From the NCBI RefSeq assembly GCF_001263205.1, contig NZ_CP012333.1, positions 9,715,501 to 9,779,500 of the forward strand: 64,000 bases of DNA, in the 5' to 3' direction. Under the pieces are notes generated by a model that worked only from the letters and a program-made list of their open reading frames with translations, was not told where the DNA came from and did no database searches. Shown here in pieces: positions 35,344 through 44,967 of the stretch (its first letter is position 1; each line of letters begins with the position of its first letter). This stretch comes from Labilithrix luteola (GTDB lineage: Bacteria; Myxococcota_A; Polyangia; Polyangiales; Polyangiaceae). Both the position numbers and the translations under genes were made by a program.

Positions 35344-35772
35344 TCAGACCGGGAGCGCGTGCGCCGGGACGCTGTTCGGCGGAAGCTGCGCGGCGAGCTT
35401 GCGTGCGTTCGCCGTCGAGGCCGCTTGGAACGTGCGCGCTTCACCGTCGCGAAAGACGACGTGGATGCGAGCGCCGTGGCGACCGAGATCTTCGATGCGA
35501 AGGTCGTCGATCTTGCAGCGCCGCCCATCGACGTGGAGGCCCGCCTCGCTCACGGCGAGTCGAACCCGACGCGTGGAGAACACCGCCGGGACGACGAACG
35601 CCGGCACGAGACACGCGCCGACGAGCAGTCCCCAGATTCCGATCTCGGCGCTCGGATCGCGCACCTTCGTCAGCACGCAGAGGCCCGCCGCGAACATGTA
35701 GAAGCCGGGAAACGCCGACGCCCAAAGCGGCGACTTCGATTCCGTGGCGTCGATCGAGAACACTCCGGCCAT
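35344..35772 (-). CDS. Small two-helix membrane protein with PH-like domain
   Basis: A 142-residue protein. The ATG at 35772 starts just before two membrane segments (FPGFYMFAAGLCVL and WGLLVGACLVPAFVVPAVF). Its soluble C-terminal part RRVRLAVSEAGLHVDGRRCKIDDLRIEDLG resembles bacterial PH-like (YcxB/DUF) strands. The longer upstream frame is Cys/Arg-rich shadow sequence. Function unknown. It is convergent with the porin gene. Confidence 0.6.
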   Translation of the reverse strand: MAGVFSIDATESKSPLWASAFPGFYMFAAGLCVLTKVRDPSAEIGIWGLLVGACLVPAFVVPAVFSTRRVRLAVSEAGLHVDGRRCKIDDLRIEDLGRHGARIHVVFRDGEARTFQAASTANARKLAAQLPPNSVPAHALPV

Positions 35773-36073
35773 GGTCGCTGGGCTGCAGGATACATACCCG
35801 TTCTTACATCGACACCAGACGCCGTTTTTCCCAGCAAATGACGGGTTCAGCTCGCCGCAAAGGCAGAGGTGTGACGTCGCTGGTGGCCTCGTGATCCACC
35901 CGAGCCAAGTAGCCGAGCATAATCCGAGAGACCAAGCCCCCGACCGGTCGCCACAACGCAAGCGGCGGGTTCTTCGTCGCGCTCGTAGCGCGACGCGCCG
36001 AAGGCGACCCGCCGCGGGCAGCCGGGGGAGGCTCGAGTCCGGAGGACTCGAGGGGGGCGACGCCCCCACAAGA
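35773..36073. other. Intergenic region with GC-rich hairpins
   Basis: 301 bp between two leftward genes. Next to the zinc-ribbon gene it holds two palindromes: CTCGAGTCC-GGA-GGACTCGAG (36032-36052) and GGGGGCG/CGCCCCC (36053-36067). These may act as a terminator or be a dispersed repeat. No gene is supported. Confidence 0.6.
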
Positions 36074-36973
36074 CTAACTTCGGAAGAGCACACGGAGGAA
36101 CTCTCGCCAGCGCTCGACCTCGTCGTGCGATTGGCGGCGTAGCTCGAACGACGAGAGGACCGGGCCGCCGAACGTCGCCTTCGCCGAGGCGCTCAACGCG
36201 GCACGCACCGCCGCCTTCTCTTCGACTTCGCGTGCGCGCGTCTTCTCGAGGCCGCCGGACGCGGCGAAGGCCACGACGCGCGTGAGCTCACCTGCGTCGA
36301 ACCACGTTCCGTGGTGGCGGCACACGTCGACGATCACGCCCGAGAGTTTGCCGAAGTTCACGCGGTTCATCGTGCGACGGCAGAGCGGGCATGCGAGGTA
36401 GCGGACTTCGTCGAGACGCGCGATGCCACGCGCGGCCTCGGTGGTTGGCCACGCACCACCGACTTGGGCGCGCGCGAGGATCTCCGCCAGCATGTCGGCC
36501 GACACGAAGAGTCCTCCACACGAGGCGCATTCGTGAACACGCGGGTCGGGACGCTCTTCGTCAGGCGACGAGACGCGTTCGCCCTGCCCCGTCGCGATCT
36601 CGAGCGGCCGCGTACAACGCGGACACGGCGCGTCGGTGGCATCGAACAGAGGCTCGAGCTCGAGACGTTGACCGCAACGCGCGCACGAGAACTCGCCCGG
36701 CGCCTGGAGAGAATAGCACCGGACACAGCGCACCGAGTCGAGCCGAACGTCACAATGCGGGCAGACGCGCACGAGCGACGGGCACTCGTTCCCGCAGTAC
36801 GGACAATGCATGGTCGCCGCCGGCGGGGCGGCCTTCGCCACCGAGCGATACGGGCCTGTCGAGGGCGGTGGAGACGGGGCGGCAACCGTTCCCTGGAAGC
36901 CGCACGAACACGCGATGAGAGCGCCCGGGAAGGCCGCCGGCAACGCCCGTCCGCACCCCGGGCATGGGCTCAC
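36074..36973 (-). CDS. Zinc-ribbon protein with zf-TFIIB-type domain
   Basis: A 299-residue protein starting at a GTG that overlaps the kinase stop (GTGA). It has a string of CxxC pairs: CPGCGRAL, CSCGFQG, CPYCGNECPS, CPHCD, CVRC, CARCGQRL, CPRCTRPLE and CASCGG. It ends with a TFIIB-type zinc-finger module YLACPLCRRTMNRVNFGK, then VIVDVCRHHGTWFDAGEL. The C-terminal 60 residues are charged and helical. It is probably a cytoplasmic partner of the coupled kinase; no enzymatic motif is visible. The open frame continues far upstream, but that part is a shadow of the kinase. Confidence 0.75.
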   Translation of the reverse strand: MSPCPGCGRALPAAFPGALIACSCGFQGTVAAPSPPPSTGPYRSVAKAAPPAATMHCPYCGNECPSLVRVCPHCDVRLDSVRCVRCYSLQAPGEFSCARCGQRLELEPLFDATDAPCPRCTRPLEIATGQGERVSSPDEERPDPRVHECASCGGLFVSADMLAEILARAQVGGAWPTTEAARGIARLDEVRYLACPLCRRTMNRVNFGKLSGVIVDVCRHHGTWFDAGELTRVVAFAASGGLEKTRAREVEEKAAVRAALSASAKATFGGPVLSSFELRRQSHDEVERWREFLRVLFRS

Positions 36974-39155
36974 GAGCGACGCTTGCGGCGTCGAAGATTG
37001 CGGAGCAGCGGGGCCATTCCGCCGATCGTGACTGCCGCGACGAGGCTGACAAGCAGCAAGGTGATGTCCCACCCGCCGCTCGTGAGCGCCCACGTGTTGC
37101 GCCAAAGCACCGTGTGGACGATGCGGGCAGTCATCGACACCGCGCCGTACGCGACGAGCGCCGCCGTTGCCGTTCGGCGGAGATCCGCGGCGAGCTGCAT
37201 CGACCACACGCTGTTCGGCCAGATGACCTTCCGAACGTGCAGCACGTAGAGCACGCCGGGGGTCAGTGCCGCGAACATGCAACCGACGACGAGCAGCACG
37301 CACTCCGTGAGCGTGATCTCCCCGTCGTGAAGGACGCGCACGAGCCCCGCGAGCGCGGAGATGATGCTGCCCAAGAACCACAAGCCGACGACGCTGCTGG
37401 CGACCACGAGGGTCGGGCGTGCAAGCTTGGCGAGCGCCGTCATCTCGCTCGGCGAAGGCGTCGAGGTTCCCGCGAGCAGATTCTTGGCGATGTCGAGCGC
37501 GCGGTTCGGGCCCGAGGCCGATGGATCGAACGCCTGCATCTCGACCGGCACCGGCGCGCGAACGTCGCGCACGCTCGGATCGAGTGCGGCAAGCGCCTTC
37601 TCGAACTCCATCATCGTCTGGAACCGGTCGCGCGGATCCTTCGCCATCGCGCGCTGCACGACCAGCTCGAGCGTCTCGGGATCTGCGCGTCCACCGAACG
37701 AAGACGCGGCGGCACCTGCGTGAGCACCATCGAGAGCGTCGAGGTCGGGTCCGGTGCGTCGAACGGACGCTTGCCGGTCAGCGCGAAGTAGAGAACGGCG
37801 CCGAGCGAGTAGATGTCCGCACGGAGGTCGACCTCTTTGCCGGAGGCCTGTTCTGGCGACATGTAGCTCGGCGTGCCCATGATGACGCCGGTACGCGTGA
37901 GGTCGGTGCGGTCGGCACCGGTGGCCTTGCTGATGCCGAAGTCGAGCACCTTGATCGAAAGCCCGCTCGCCTCACCGGCGGTGACGGCGTCGATCGACGA
38001 CTGGAGAACGAAGATGTTCTCCGGCTTCATGTCGCGATGGATGATGCCTCGCGCGTGCGCAGCGGCGAGCGCTCGAGCGACCTGGCGCCCAACCGCGATG
38101 GCCATCTGCGCCGAGAGCGCACCGTAACGCGAGACGTACACGGCGAGCTCTTCGCCTTCGAGGAATTCGCCGACGAGGTACGGCGTTCCATCGGGAAGGT
38201 GATGAACGTCGAAGACATCGATGACGTTCTCGTGTGCGAGCGAGCTCGCACTCTCCGCCTCACGCATGAAGCGCGCGACGATCTCGGGGTTGCGGGCCAG
38301 ATCAGCGTGGAGCGTCTTGATGGCGAAGCGCCGCTCCTTCAGCCGGAGATGACGCGCCTCGTAGACACGGCCCATGCCGCCTTCGCCGACGAGCCGGACC
38401 ATCTGGTAGGTATCACCCACCAGCATGCCCACGAGCGGATCGGCGGGGCCAGCGCTCGTCTCCTCGACGAGGGGCGTCGCGTCACGCGGGCAGATGAGGA
38501 AGTCCGCCGGATAGCGAGCATCGCACGTCGTGCAGTGGCGAGAGAGCGGCACACCAAGCGCCGCGGCCGCGGCTGCCGTCAGATCGGCGCTCGACGGATG
38601 AGCCTTCGACGAACGGGCCGCTGCCCCGACCAGGGGCGGAGCCCCCGCGTGAACGATCGTCGCGACGCGAGGACGCATGGGCGGAGGCGCCGCCTTCGGG
38701 AGCGTGGGCGCGCTCTTCGGTGCTCTCGGCGGTGGTGGTGCGACGCGCGACGCGGCCATCAGCGCCAGATCGGGAGGCGCCGCAATGTGCGTATGCTCCG
38801 GGGGCTCGGTCGGCGCGACGACGGCAGCCGGCACCGAGGACACACCCGAGCCAGGCTCAGGGCCGAAACGCCCCGCGCGAAGGACGGCTTCGAACGCGGC
38901 GCTCGAGTGGATTTCCGTAGGGGCACCATCCACGGCCTCGAGCGGTGGAGGCAGCTCGGTGTCACCGGCGAGCCCGTCTTGCCCGCCTTGCTCGTCTCGT
39001 CCTCGCAATCCCGATGCGCCGCTGCTCAGGTGCCCCGGGTCTCCCGAGTGACCAGGGTGGCTTGGACCGCTCGCGCTCGATGCGCGTTCGGGGGCGCGGG
39101 CGCCAACATTGCCGAGCGGGTCGGGCACGGGCACGCTCATCGGCGTCGAGGGCAT
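36970..39155 (-). CDS. Ser/Thr protein kinase with C-terminal membrane domain, frameshifted
   Basis: The kinase is split into two frames. N-terminal part (from ATG 39155, alternative 39140): a Pro/Ala-rich region of about 190 residues, a small zinc-ribbon-like CTTCDARYPADFLICPRD, then a Hanks kinase with GEGGMGRVYEA, FAIKTL, IIHRDMKPENIF, LDFGISK and GTPSYMSPEQ. Near 37678-37680 the frame changes: RSVDAQIP continues in another frame as ETLELVVQRAMAKDPRDRF, a normal kinase end. One missing base in a short C/G run explains it. The C-terminal part carries four membrane segments. Two readings remain: a sequencing indel, or a truncated kinase in vivo. Confidence 0.78.
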
Positions 39156-39490
39156 CCGATGGTCAAGGCTATCCCGAAACGGCTCTGTTGACGCGAGAAA
39201 TCCCCCGCCTATACTGCGCCCGCCGCAGGGACTCTGTGGGAGCTTCACTCCTTCGAGATCCGGGGCTTTTCGAGCACCGATCGAGCTCCCATCGAGCACC
39301 GATCGGGACCGAATTCGCTCCTGAATCTGCCCTGAATCTGGCCCCTAGCGGCTTGACGTTGTAGTAAGTGGATACGTAAACGAGGGTCTTTCCGGGTTTC
39401 GCAAGCGCGCCTGTTCTGTTTCTGTTTTGCTTGAGCACGCGCTCTTACGGGGTCCTGGGGGACGCCTTTTAGCTCTGGAGTTTCCAAGAG
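39156..39490. other. Divergent intergenic region kinase-rpsO
   Basis: 335 bp with AT-richer sequence than its flanks; it contains the candidate rpsO promoter at 39353-39381. No gene is supported. Confidence 0.5.
39353..39381 (+). promoter_or_regulatory. Candidate sigma-70-type promoter of rpsO
   Basis: TTGACG (39353-39358) is followed after 17 nt by GTAAAC (39376-39381), in an AT-rich patch about 110 bp upstream of rpsO. The -35 matches well; the -10 is weak. Confidence 0.4.
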
Positions 39491-39760
39491 ATGGCGCTTC
39501 TTACCGAGAAAAAGTCGGAACTCATCGACAAGTTCCGCACGCACGAGACCGACACGGGCTCGCCCGAGGTCCAGATTGCCCTCCTCACCGAGCGCATCAC
39601 GTACCTCACCGAGCACTTCAAGACCCACGCGAAGGACCACCACTCGCGCCGCGGCCTCCTGAAGTTGGTCTCCAAGCGCCGCCGACTTCTCAACTACCTG
39701 AAGAAGTCGAGCCTCGACCGTTACCGAAAGACGGTCTCGGCCCTGAACCTCCGCAAGTAA
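39491..39760 (+). CDS. rpsO: 30S ribosomal protein S15
   Basis: An 89-residue S15: ALLTEKKSELIDKFRTHETD at the N-terminus, TGSPEVQIALLTERI, LTEHFKTHAKDHHSRRGLL and RRRLLNYLKKSSLDRY. This is the normal length and all landmark residues of the 16S rRNA-binding helices are present. GGAG lies 8-12 nt before the ATG. rpsO-pnp is a conserved pair; here a strong terminator at 39773 separates them, so pnp should be read partly by read-through or from its own promoter. Confidence 0.98.
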   Translation: MALLTEKKSELIDKFRTHETDTGSPEVQIALLTERITYLTEHFKTHAKDHHSRRGLLKLVSKRRRLLNYLKKSSLDRYRKTVSALNLRK

Positions 39761-39772
39761 CTAGTTTGGTTC

Positions 39773-39809
39773 GAAGGGGACGGTGAAGTTACCGTCCCCT
39801 TCGCGTTTT
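39773..39809 (+). terminator. Intrinsic terminator after rpsO
   Basis: A perfect 12-bp stem GAAGGGGACGGT / ACCGTCCCCTTC with loop GAAGTT, followed by GCGTTTTC. Confidence 0.9.
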
Positions 39810-40008
39810 CTGGCAGCGTCACCATCCTGATGCCGTTGCCGTTTCCGGGCAGACCCGACCACCGCCTTGCTCTTCGATTCACCCGCACGAGCCACACTCA
39901 CTCATCGAGAGAGCGCTCGTACGTGTGAACCGAGGACAAAGGCGAACCGAGATTGCCCGGCGTTGAGCCGCACGCACGCGGCCATGCGCCCAAGGAGCGC
40001 TCTAGTAC

Positions 40009-42336
40009 ATGTCCTTTGTCCGTGAATCCGTGATGATCAACGGCCGGCCGCTCACCCTCGAAACGGGTCGGCTCGCCAAGCAGGCACACGGTTCCATTCT
40101 CATCAGCTACGGCGAGAGCGTCGTTCTCGTCACCGCCGTCAGCGGCGACGAGCGCCCCGGCCTCGACTTCTTCCCGCTCACCTGCGAGTACGTCGAAAAG
40201 ACGTTCGCGGCGGGCAAGATCCCCGGCGGCTTCTTCAAGCGCGAAGGCCGCCTCCGCGATGACGAGGTGCTCACGAGCCGCCTCATCGACCGCCCCTGCC
40301 GCCCGCTCTTCCCCGAGGGCTTCAAGGGCGACACGCAGATCATCGCGACGGTCCTCTCGAGCGACAAGATCAACCCGACCGACGTCCTCGCCCTCACCGG
40401 CGCGAGCGCCGCGCTCCACATCTCGGACGTGCCCTGGGCCGGTCCGATCGTCGGTGTTCGCGTCATCCGCGTGAACGGCGAGTTCATCGCCTTCCCGACG
40501 TTCGAGGAGCAGACGAACGCCGACATCGACATGGTCGTCGCGTGCAGCAAAGACGCGATCGTCATGGTCGAAGGCGGCGCCGCGGAAGCGAGCGAGTCGG
40601 ACGTCATCGACGCCCTGATGTTTGCGCAGAAGGCCGCGCAGCCGGTCCTCGAGCTCATCGAGAAGCTTCGCGCCGCGGTCGGCAAGCCGAAGAAGCCGTT
40701 CGAGCCGAAGAAGCTCGACGAGGCGATTGCCACGCGCATCGCCGCGGTCGTCGACAAGCCGATCCTCGAGGCATCGCTCATCAAGGAAAAGAAGAAGCGC
40801 TACGACGCGTACAAGGCGGCGAAGGATCTCATGGTGAGCACGCTCACCAGCGAGCTCGGCGCCGAGAAGTTCGTCGAGAACGAGAAGCTCATCAAGGGCG
40901 AGTTCGAGGAGCGCAAGTACCACGTCGTTCGTAACTACGTCCTGACGGAGAAGAAGCGCATCGACGGCCGCGACAGCAAGACCATCCGCCCGATCGCGAT
41001 CGAGGCCGGTCTTCTCCCCCGCGTGCACGGCTCGGCGCTCTTCCAGCGCGGCGAGACGCAGGCGATCGTCACCGCCACGCTCGGCACGAGCGCGGACGAG
41101 CAGAAGATCGACGCCCTCACCGGCGAGCGCTGGAAGCGCTTCATGCTCCACTACAACTTCCCGCCCTTCTCGACCGGCGAGACCAAGCCGCTCCGCGGCC
41201 CCGGTCGTCGTGAGGTCGGTCACGGCGCGCTCGCCGAGCGTGCGCTCATGCGCATGATCCCCGAGCAGGAGAAGTTCCCGTACACGATCCGCGTCGTGTC
41301 CGAGACGCTCGAGTCGAACGGCTCGTCGTCGATGGCCGCCGTCTGCGGCGGTACGCTCTCCCTCATGGACGCCGGCGTTCCCGTCAAGGCGCCGGTCGCC
41401 GGCATCGCGATGGGTCTCATCACGGACGGTCCGGTCGACCAGGCGAGCACCCGCTTCGCCATCCTGAGCGACATCCTCGGAGACGAGGACCACCTCGGCG
41501 ACATGGACTTCAAGGTCTGCGGAACGGCCAAGGGCATCACGGCCATCCAGATGGACATCAAGATCGCCGGCCTCACCCGCCAGGTGCTCCAGCAGGCGCT
41601 CGACCAGGCCCGCGAAGGCCGCGTCCACATCCTCGGCAAGATGAACGAGATCCTGGCGCAGGCGCGTCCGGAGCTCTCGAAGTACGCGCCGCGCATCACG
41701 ACCATCAAGGTCAAGCCCGACCAGATCCGCCTCATCATCGGACCGGGCGGCAAGACCATCAAGGGCATCATCGACCAGACGGGCGTTGCCATCGACGTCG
41801 AGGACGACGGCACGGTCAACGTCGCGTCGAGCGATTCGGATGCGGTCAAGAAGGCCCTCGACATCATCAAGGGCATCACCGCCGAACCCGAGGTCGGTGC
41901 AATCTACAAGGGCAGCGTTCAGCGCGTGACGGACTTCGGCGCCTTCGTCGAAATCCTCCCGGGCACGGACGGCCTCCTCCACATCTCCGAGATGGCGCAC
42001 ACGCGCGTCGAGCGCGTCACCGACGTCATGAAGGAAGGTGACGAGGTCGAAGTGAAGGTCATCGAGGTCGGTCGCGACGGCAAGATTCGCCTCTCGCGTC
42101 GCGAGCTCCTTCCCCTCCCCGAGGGCGCCGAGGGCGAGGCCGCCAAGGCTCGCCTCATGGCGGCTCGCGAAGGTGGCGCGCCGCCGTCGCGTGACCGTGG
42201 CGGCGATCGTGGCGGTCCCCGTGGTGGTGGAGATCGCGGACCGCGCGGTGGCGGAGACCGTGGTGGTCCCCGTGGTGGCGGCGGTGGAGACCGTGGCCCG
42301 CGTGGTGGTGGCGGCGGCGATCGCGGCCCCCGCTGA
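40009..42336 (+). CDS. pnp: Polyribonucleotide nucleotidyltransferase (PNPase) with RGG tail
   Basis: A 775-residue enzyme. It has two RNase PH domains (MINGRPLTLETGRLAKQAHG start; GRREVGHGALAERALM and catalytic DILGDEDHLGDMDFK in the second), a helical linker, a KH domain (IIGPGGKTIKGIIDQTGV) and an S1 domain (GAIYKGSVQRVTDFGAFVEILPG). It degrades RNA 3' to 5' phosphorolytically in the degradosome. After S1 come about 45 residues of Arg-Gly-Gly repeats (PRGGGDRGP type), an RGG-like tail not found in the enterobacterial enzyme. The start has AAGGAG about 14 nt upstream. Confidence 0.97.
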   Translation: MSFVRESVMINGRPLTLETGRLAKQAHGSILISYGESVVLVTAVSGDERPGLDFFPLTCEYVEKTFAAGKIPGGFFKREGRLRDDEVLTSRLIDRPCRPLFPEGFKGDTQIIATVLSSDKINPTDVLALTGASAALHISDVPWAGPIVGVRVIRVNGEFIAFPTFEEQTNADIDMVVACSKDAIVMVEGGAAEASESDVIDALMFAQKAAQPVLELIEKLRAAVGKPKKPFEPKKLDEAIATRIAAVVDKPILEASLIKEKKKRYDAYKAAKDLMVSTLTSELGAEKFVENEKLIKGEFEERKYHVVRNYVLTEKKRIDGRDSKTIRPIAIEAGLLPRVHGSALFQRGETQAIVTATLGTSADEQKIDALTGERWKRFMLHYNFPPFSTGETKPLRGPGRREVGHGALAERALMRMIPEQEKFPYTIRVVSETLESNGSSSMAAVCGGTLSLMDAGVPVKAPVAGIAMGLITDGPVDQASTRFAILSDILGDEDHLGDMDFKVCGTAKGITAIQMDIKIAGLTRQVLQQALDQAREGRVHILGKMNEILAQARPELSKYAPRITTIKVKPDQIRLIIGPGGKTIKGIIDQTGVAIDVEDDGTVNVASSDSDAVKKALDIIKGITAEPEVGAIYKGSVQRVTDFGAFVEILPGTDGLLHISEMAHTRVERVTDVMKEGDEVEVKVIEVGRDGKIRLSRRELLPLPEGAEGEAAKARLMAAREGGAPPSRDRGGDRGGPRGGGDRGPRGGGDRGGPRGGGGGDRGPRGGGGGDRGPR

Positions 42337-42400
42337 TCGACGAGCACACGGATTGAGCCGAGCCCGGTCACAGTGACCCGGGCTCGGCGTTGAGCTGAGC

Positions 42401-42440
42401 CGAGCCCGGCAGCGCACGAAAAGGCGCTCCGGGCTCGTTT
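42401..42440. terminator. Hairpin between convergent pnp and propeller gene
   Basis: GAGCCCGG-AGCGC pairs with GCGCT-CCGGGCTC, followed by GTTT on the plus strand. A second similar GAGCCGAGCCCGG hairpin lies at 42357-42388. Together they are a plausible terminator region for pnp; the short T-run lowers confidence. Confidence 0.5.
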
Positions 42441-42459
42441 CATTTCCGGAGCTCGAAGG

Positions 42460-44967
42460 TCACACCTTGGCCGGCGCGCGGCGGACGCGGCGAGCAGTCA
42501 AAGCTGCGAGAGCCACGAGGAGCGCCGCGGGTGCGTTAGAGCTCGGCGGCGAGGAACGGCCCGCAAACCGGCATCCGCTGCTCTCTCCCACCGACGGCGT
42601 CGTCGGTCGCGTGCCCGCGGCGCTCGTCGGGGCGTCGTCTTCCGCCGAACTGGCGCGGGCCGCAACGGTCGCCGGCGCGTCGTCTTGCGTCGTGCTCGCC
42701 GCGTCGGTCGACGGAGGCGCGGGCACCGGCTCGATGTCTGCGTACTTCGCGAGGAACGCGTCCCCTTGGCCCGTGGGATGCGGCGGGCCCGCGTTCGGTG
42801 CTGTGATGCTGGGGACGAGCTGCCCGCTGAAGGTGCTGCTGCCTGCAAGGAGCAAGTAGCCGTTGCCGTCGATGGCGACGCTGTCGACGGCGAACTGGGG
42901 ATACACCGAGTAGAGAATGGCGCCCGAGGGGCTGACCTTTTGGAATACGGATCCGCCGACGAAAGTGTTGCCCTCCGCGTCGGCCGCGAACGCCAGCGAC
43001 CCCTGCGGATAGAGACGCGTCCTAAAGACCAGCCCCCCCGCCGAGGTGATCCTCACGATATCTCGATAATCGTCACCAGCAACCCCCACGACCGTCTTGC
43101 CGTCTGCGTCCGTCGTGAGGGCCGCGGCAAGTCCGTCGGTCTTCTCGCCGATGTATGACGCATACATCAGCGTTCCAGCAGGGCTCACCTTCGTCACGAA
43201 GACGTCGTATTTTCCATCTCCGTGAGTCGATTGAAATGCGTTCAACGTCGGAACGTCCTTTGATTGCGTCGTAAACGCAATGATGGCTTCATTCGCGCCG
43301 TCGAGCGCAACCCTGGCATTGGTATCGAAGAGACTGCCGCCGAGGTACGAGGAGTAGAGGATGGCCCCGTCCGGACCGATCTTCGTCACGAAGACGTCGC
43401 CAACACTACCTGTTTGCGGCTGGAAGGCAGCGTGGGTCGGAAAGTTCGTCGACAGCGTGGTGCCTACCACGACCGCGTTGCCGCTGACGTCGACGGCCAG
43501 CGACGATGGTGTGTCGATGGAATCTCCACCCAAGTAGGAGGAATAGACGAGCGCGCCGTCTGCGCTCACCTTCGCAACGAATCCGTCGTCGAACGGCGTG
43601 CCGGGACTACCTCGCGTCGACTGGAAAGCGTTGTGTACCGGGAAATCGTCGGCAATGGTGTTGCCCGAAAGGACGATGTTGCCATTGGCATCGAGGGCGA
43701 GGCCCGTGAGGAACTCGTCACCAAAACCGCCGAGGTACGACGAGAATTGGAGCGTTCCCGTCGGGCTCAGACTGGCCACGAACGCATCTTGTCCCTGGCC
43801 TCCAAAGCTCGGTTGAAACGCGTTCGAGGTCGGAAAGTCGACCGCGTGGGTGTAGCCAGCGATGACCGCGTTCCCATTCGGGGCGACCGCGAGGCGCGTC
43901 GTTTGCTCGGCCGCTGACGGGAAGTCGGGATCCCCGGTTGGTGACGGCACTCCGCCGCCGAGGTATGTCGAATAAACGAGCTCGCCCGAGGGATTGACCT
44001 TGGTAACGAAGCTATCTGTCGTTCCGCCTCCATAGTGCGGCTGGAACGGAGTCTTCAATGGGAAGTCCGTCGAGCTCGTCGTTCCTGCAATGATCGCGTT
44101 GCCGTCCTGATCGACTCCGAAACTGCCCATCCAATCCAGGTTGGAGCCGCCCACGTAGCCCGCATAAACGAGCACGGGGTCGATCACGAGCTCCTGCCCT
44201 CGATCGTACGCGGCGACCTCGAAGCCAACGGAGTGCTCGCCAACGAGCCGGTAGTCCGCAACGACGTCGTGCTCGCGGCCCTCTGCGTCACGCTGATAGA
44301 CGCGCGGCTTCGGCGCCACGAGATCTCCGCGCTCGGTGTGAATCGAGAGCTCTCCCTCGGCGGTCAGCGAGATTTCCCGCGCCCCTTCCACATCGAGCGC
44401 AATCGCCTTCGAATCCGCATTTGGCGCCACGACGAAGTCGTATTCGAGCTGACCGTCTTCACCGTGGAAGACGAGGTCGACGCCGTCGAGGACACCGCGG
44501 TAGGTCATCCGACCGAAGCCCGCGACGCCCTCGCGCCATTTCGAACGATCGGCACCGAGGTAGTAGTTCGTCACGCCGGGGAGCTGCCGCTCGGCGACCG
44601 GCGAAACCTTTCGTCCGCCGGCAACGCCCATACGCAAGACGATGTCCTTACCCGTCGATTCGTCCGCCTCGTCCGAGGCATTCGTATGGCGCGGGGCGTG
44701 CAACGCCAGGGTCGGGCCGGCGTCGGTTGCAAAGAGTGTCATTCCCGGCCGGCGCGCGACGAACCGAACTTCCGCGTCGAACTGACCGGCGTTCGGTTCG
44801 AACCGAAGCGACATCCGCGTGAACGGGGTCACCGCTCCGGATGTTCGTGTGCCTGGCGTGGAAACCTTTTCGTGCGGGGCGGCTTGCTTCTGCATTCCGT
44901 GGTCGTGACCGACGAGCACCATCGACAAGACTGCAAATGAACAAATCGAAATTCGACGCGGGAGCAT
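42460..44967 (-). CDS. SBBP beta-propeller surface protein with MYXO-CTERM-like anchor
   Basis: An 835-residue exported protein starting at ATG 44967 (signal ISICSFAVLSMVLVG). An N-terminal domain (MSLRFEPNAGQFDAEVRFVARRPG; TNYYLGADRSKWREGV; YRGVLDGVDLVFHG) is the usual partner of SBBP repeats. At least eight SBBP blades follow, each with DxxGNxxxxGxT, DFP and AFQ, such as VDQDGNAIIAGTTSSTDFPL and YSSYLGG. An Ala/Thr-rich linker leads to GCRFAGRSSPPSS, a hydrophobic helix and ARRVRRAPAKV. That is a Cys-start, TM, Arg-rich end as in MYXO-CTERM sorting signals, and it marks the host as a myxobacterium. Probably cell-surface and adhesive or enzyme-scaffolding. Confidence 0.82.
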   Translation of the reverse strand: MLPRRISICSFAVLSMVLVGHDHGMQKQAAPHEKVSTPGTRTSGAVTPFTRMSLRFEPNAGQFDAEVRFVARRPGMTLFATDAGPTLALHAPRHTNASDEADESTGKDIVLRMGVAGGRKVSPVAERQLPGVTNYYLGADRSKWREGVAGFGRMTYRGVLDGVDLVFHGEDGQLEYDFVVAPNADSKAIALDVEGAREISLTAEGELSIHTERGDLVAPKPRVYQRDAEGREHDVVADYRLVGEHSVGFEVAAYDRGQELVIDPVLVYAGYVGGSNLDWMGSFGVDQDGNAIIAGTTSSTDFPLKTPFQPHYGGGTTDSFVTKVNPSGELVYSTYLGGGVPSPTGDPDFPSAAEQTTRLAVAPNGNAVIAGYTHAVDFPTSNAFQPSFGGQGQDAFVASLSPTGTLQFSSYLGGFGDEFLTGLALDANGNIVLSGNTIADDFPVHNAFQSTRGSPGTPFDDGFVAKVSADGALVYSSYLGGDSIDTPSSLAVDVSGNAVVVGTTLSTNFPTHAAFQPQTGSVGDVFVTKIGPDGAILYSSYLGGSLFDTNARVALDGANEAIIAFTTQSKDVPTLNAFQSTHGDGKYDVFVTKVSPAGTLMYASYIGEKTDGLAAALTTDADGKTVVGVAGDDYRDIVRITSAGGLVFRTRLYPQGSLAFAADAEGNTFVGGSVFQKVSPSGAILYSVYPQFAVDSVAIDGNGYLLLAGSSTFSGQLVPSITAPNAGPPHPTGQGDAFLAKYADIEPVPAPPSTDAASTTQDDAPATVAARASSAEDDAPTSAAGTRPTTPSVGESSGCRFAGRSSPPSSNAPAALLVALAALTARRVRRAPAKV

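Noticed and set aside
39898..42417. 839-codon minus-strand frame opposite pnp
   Set aside because: pnp is certain, and the antisense product is low-complexity Asp/Arg/Leu sequence.
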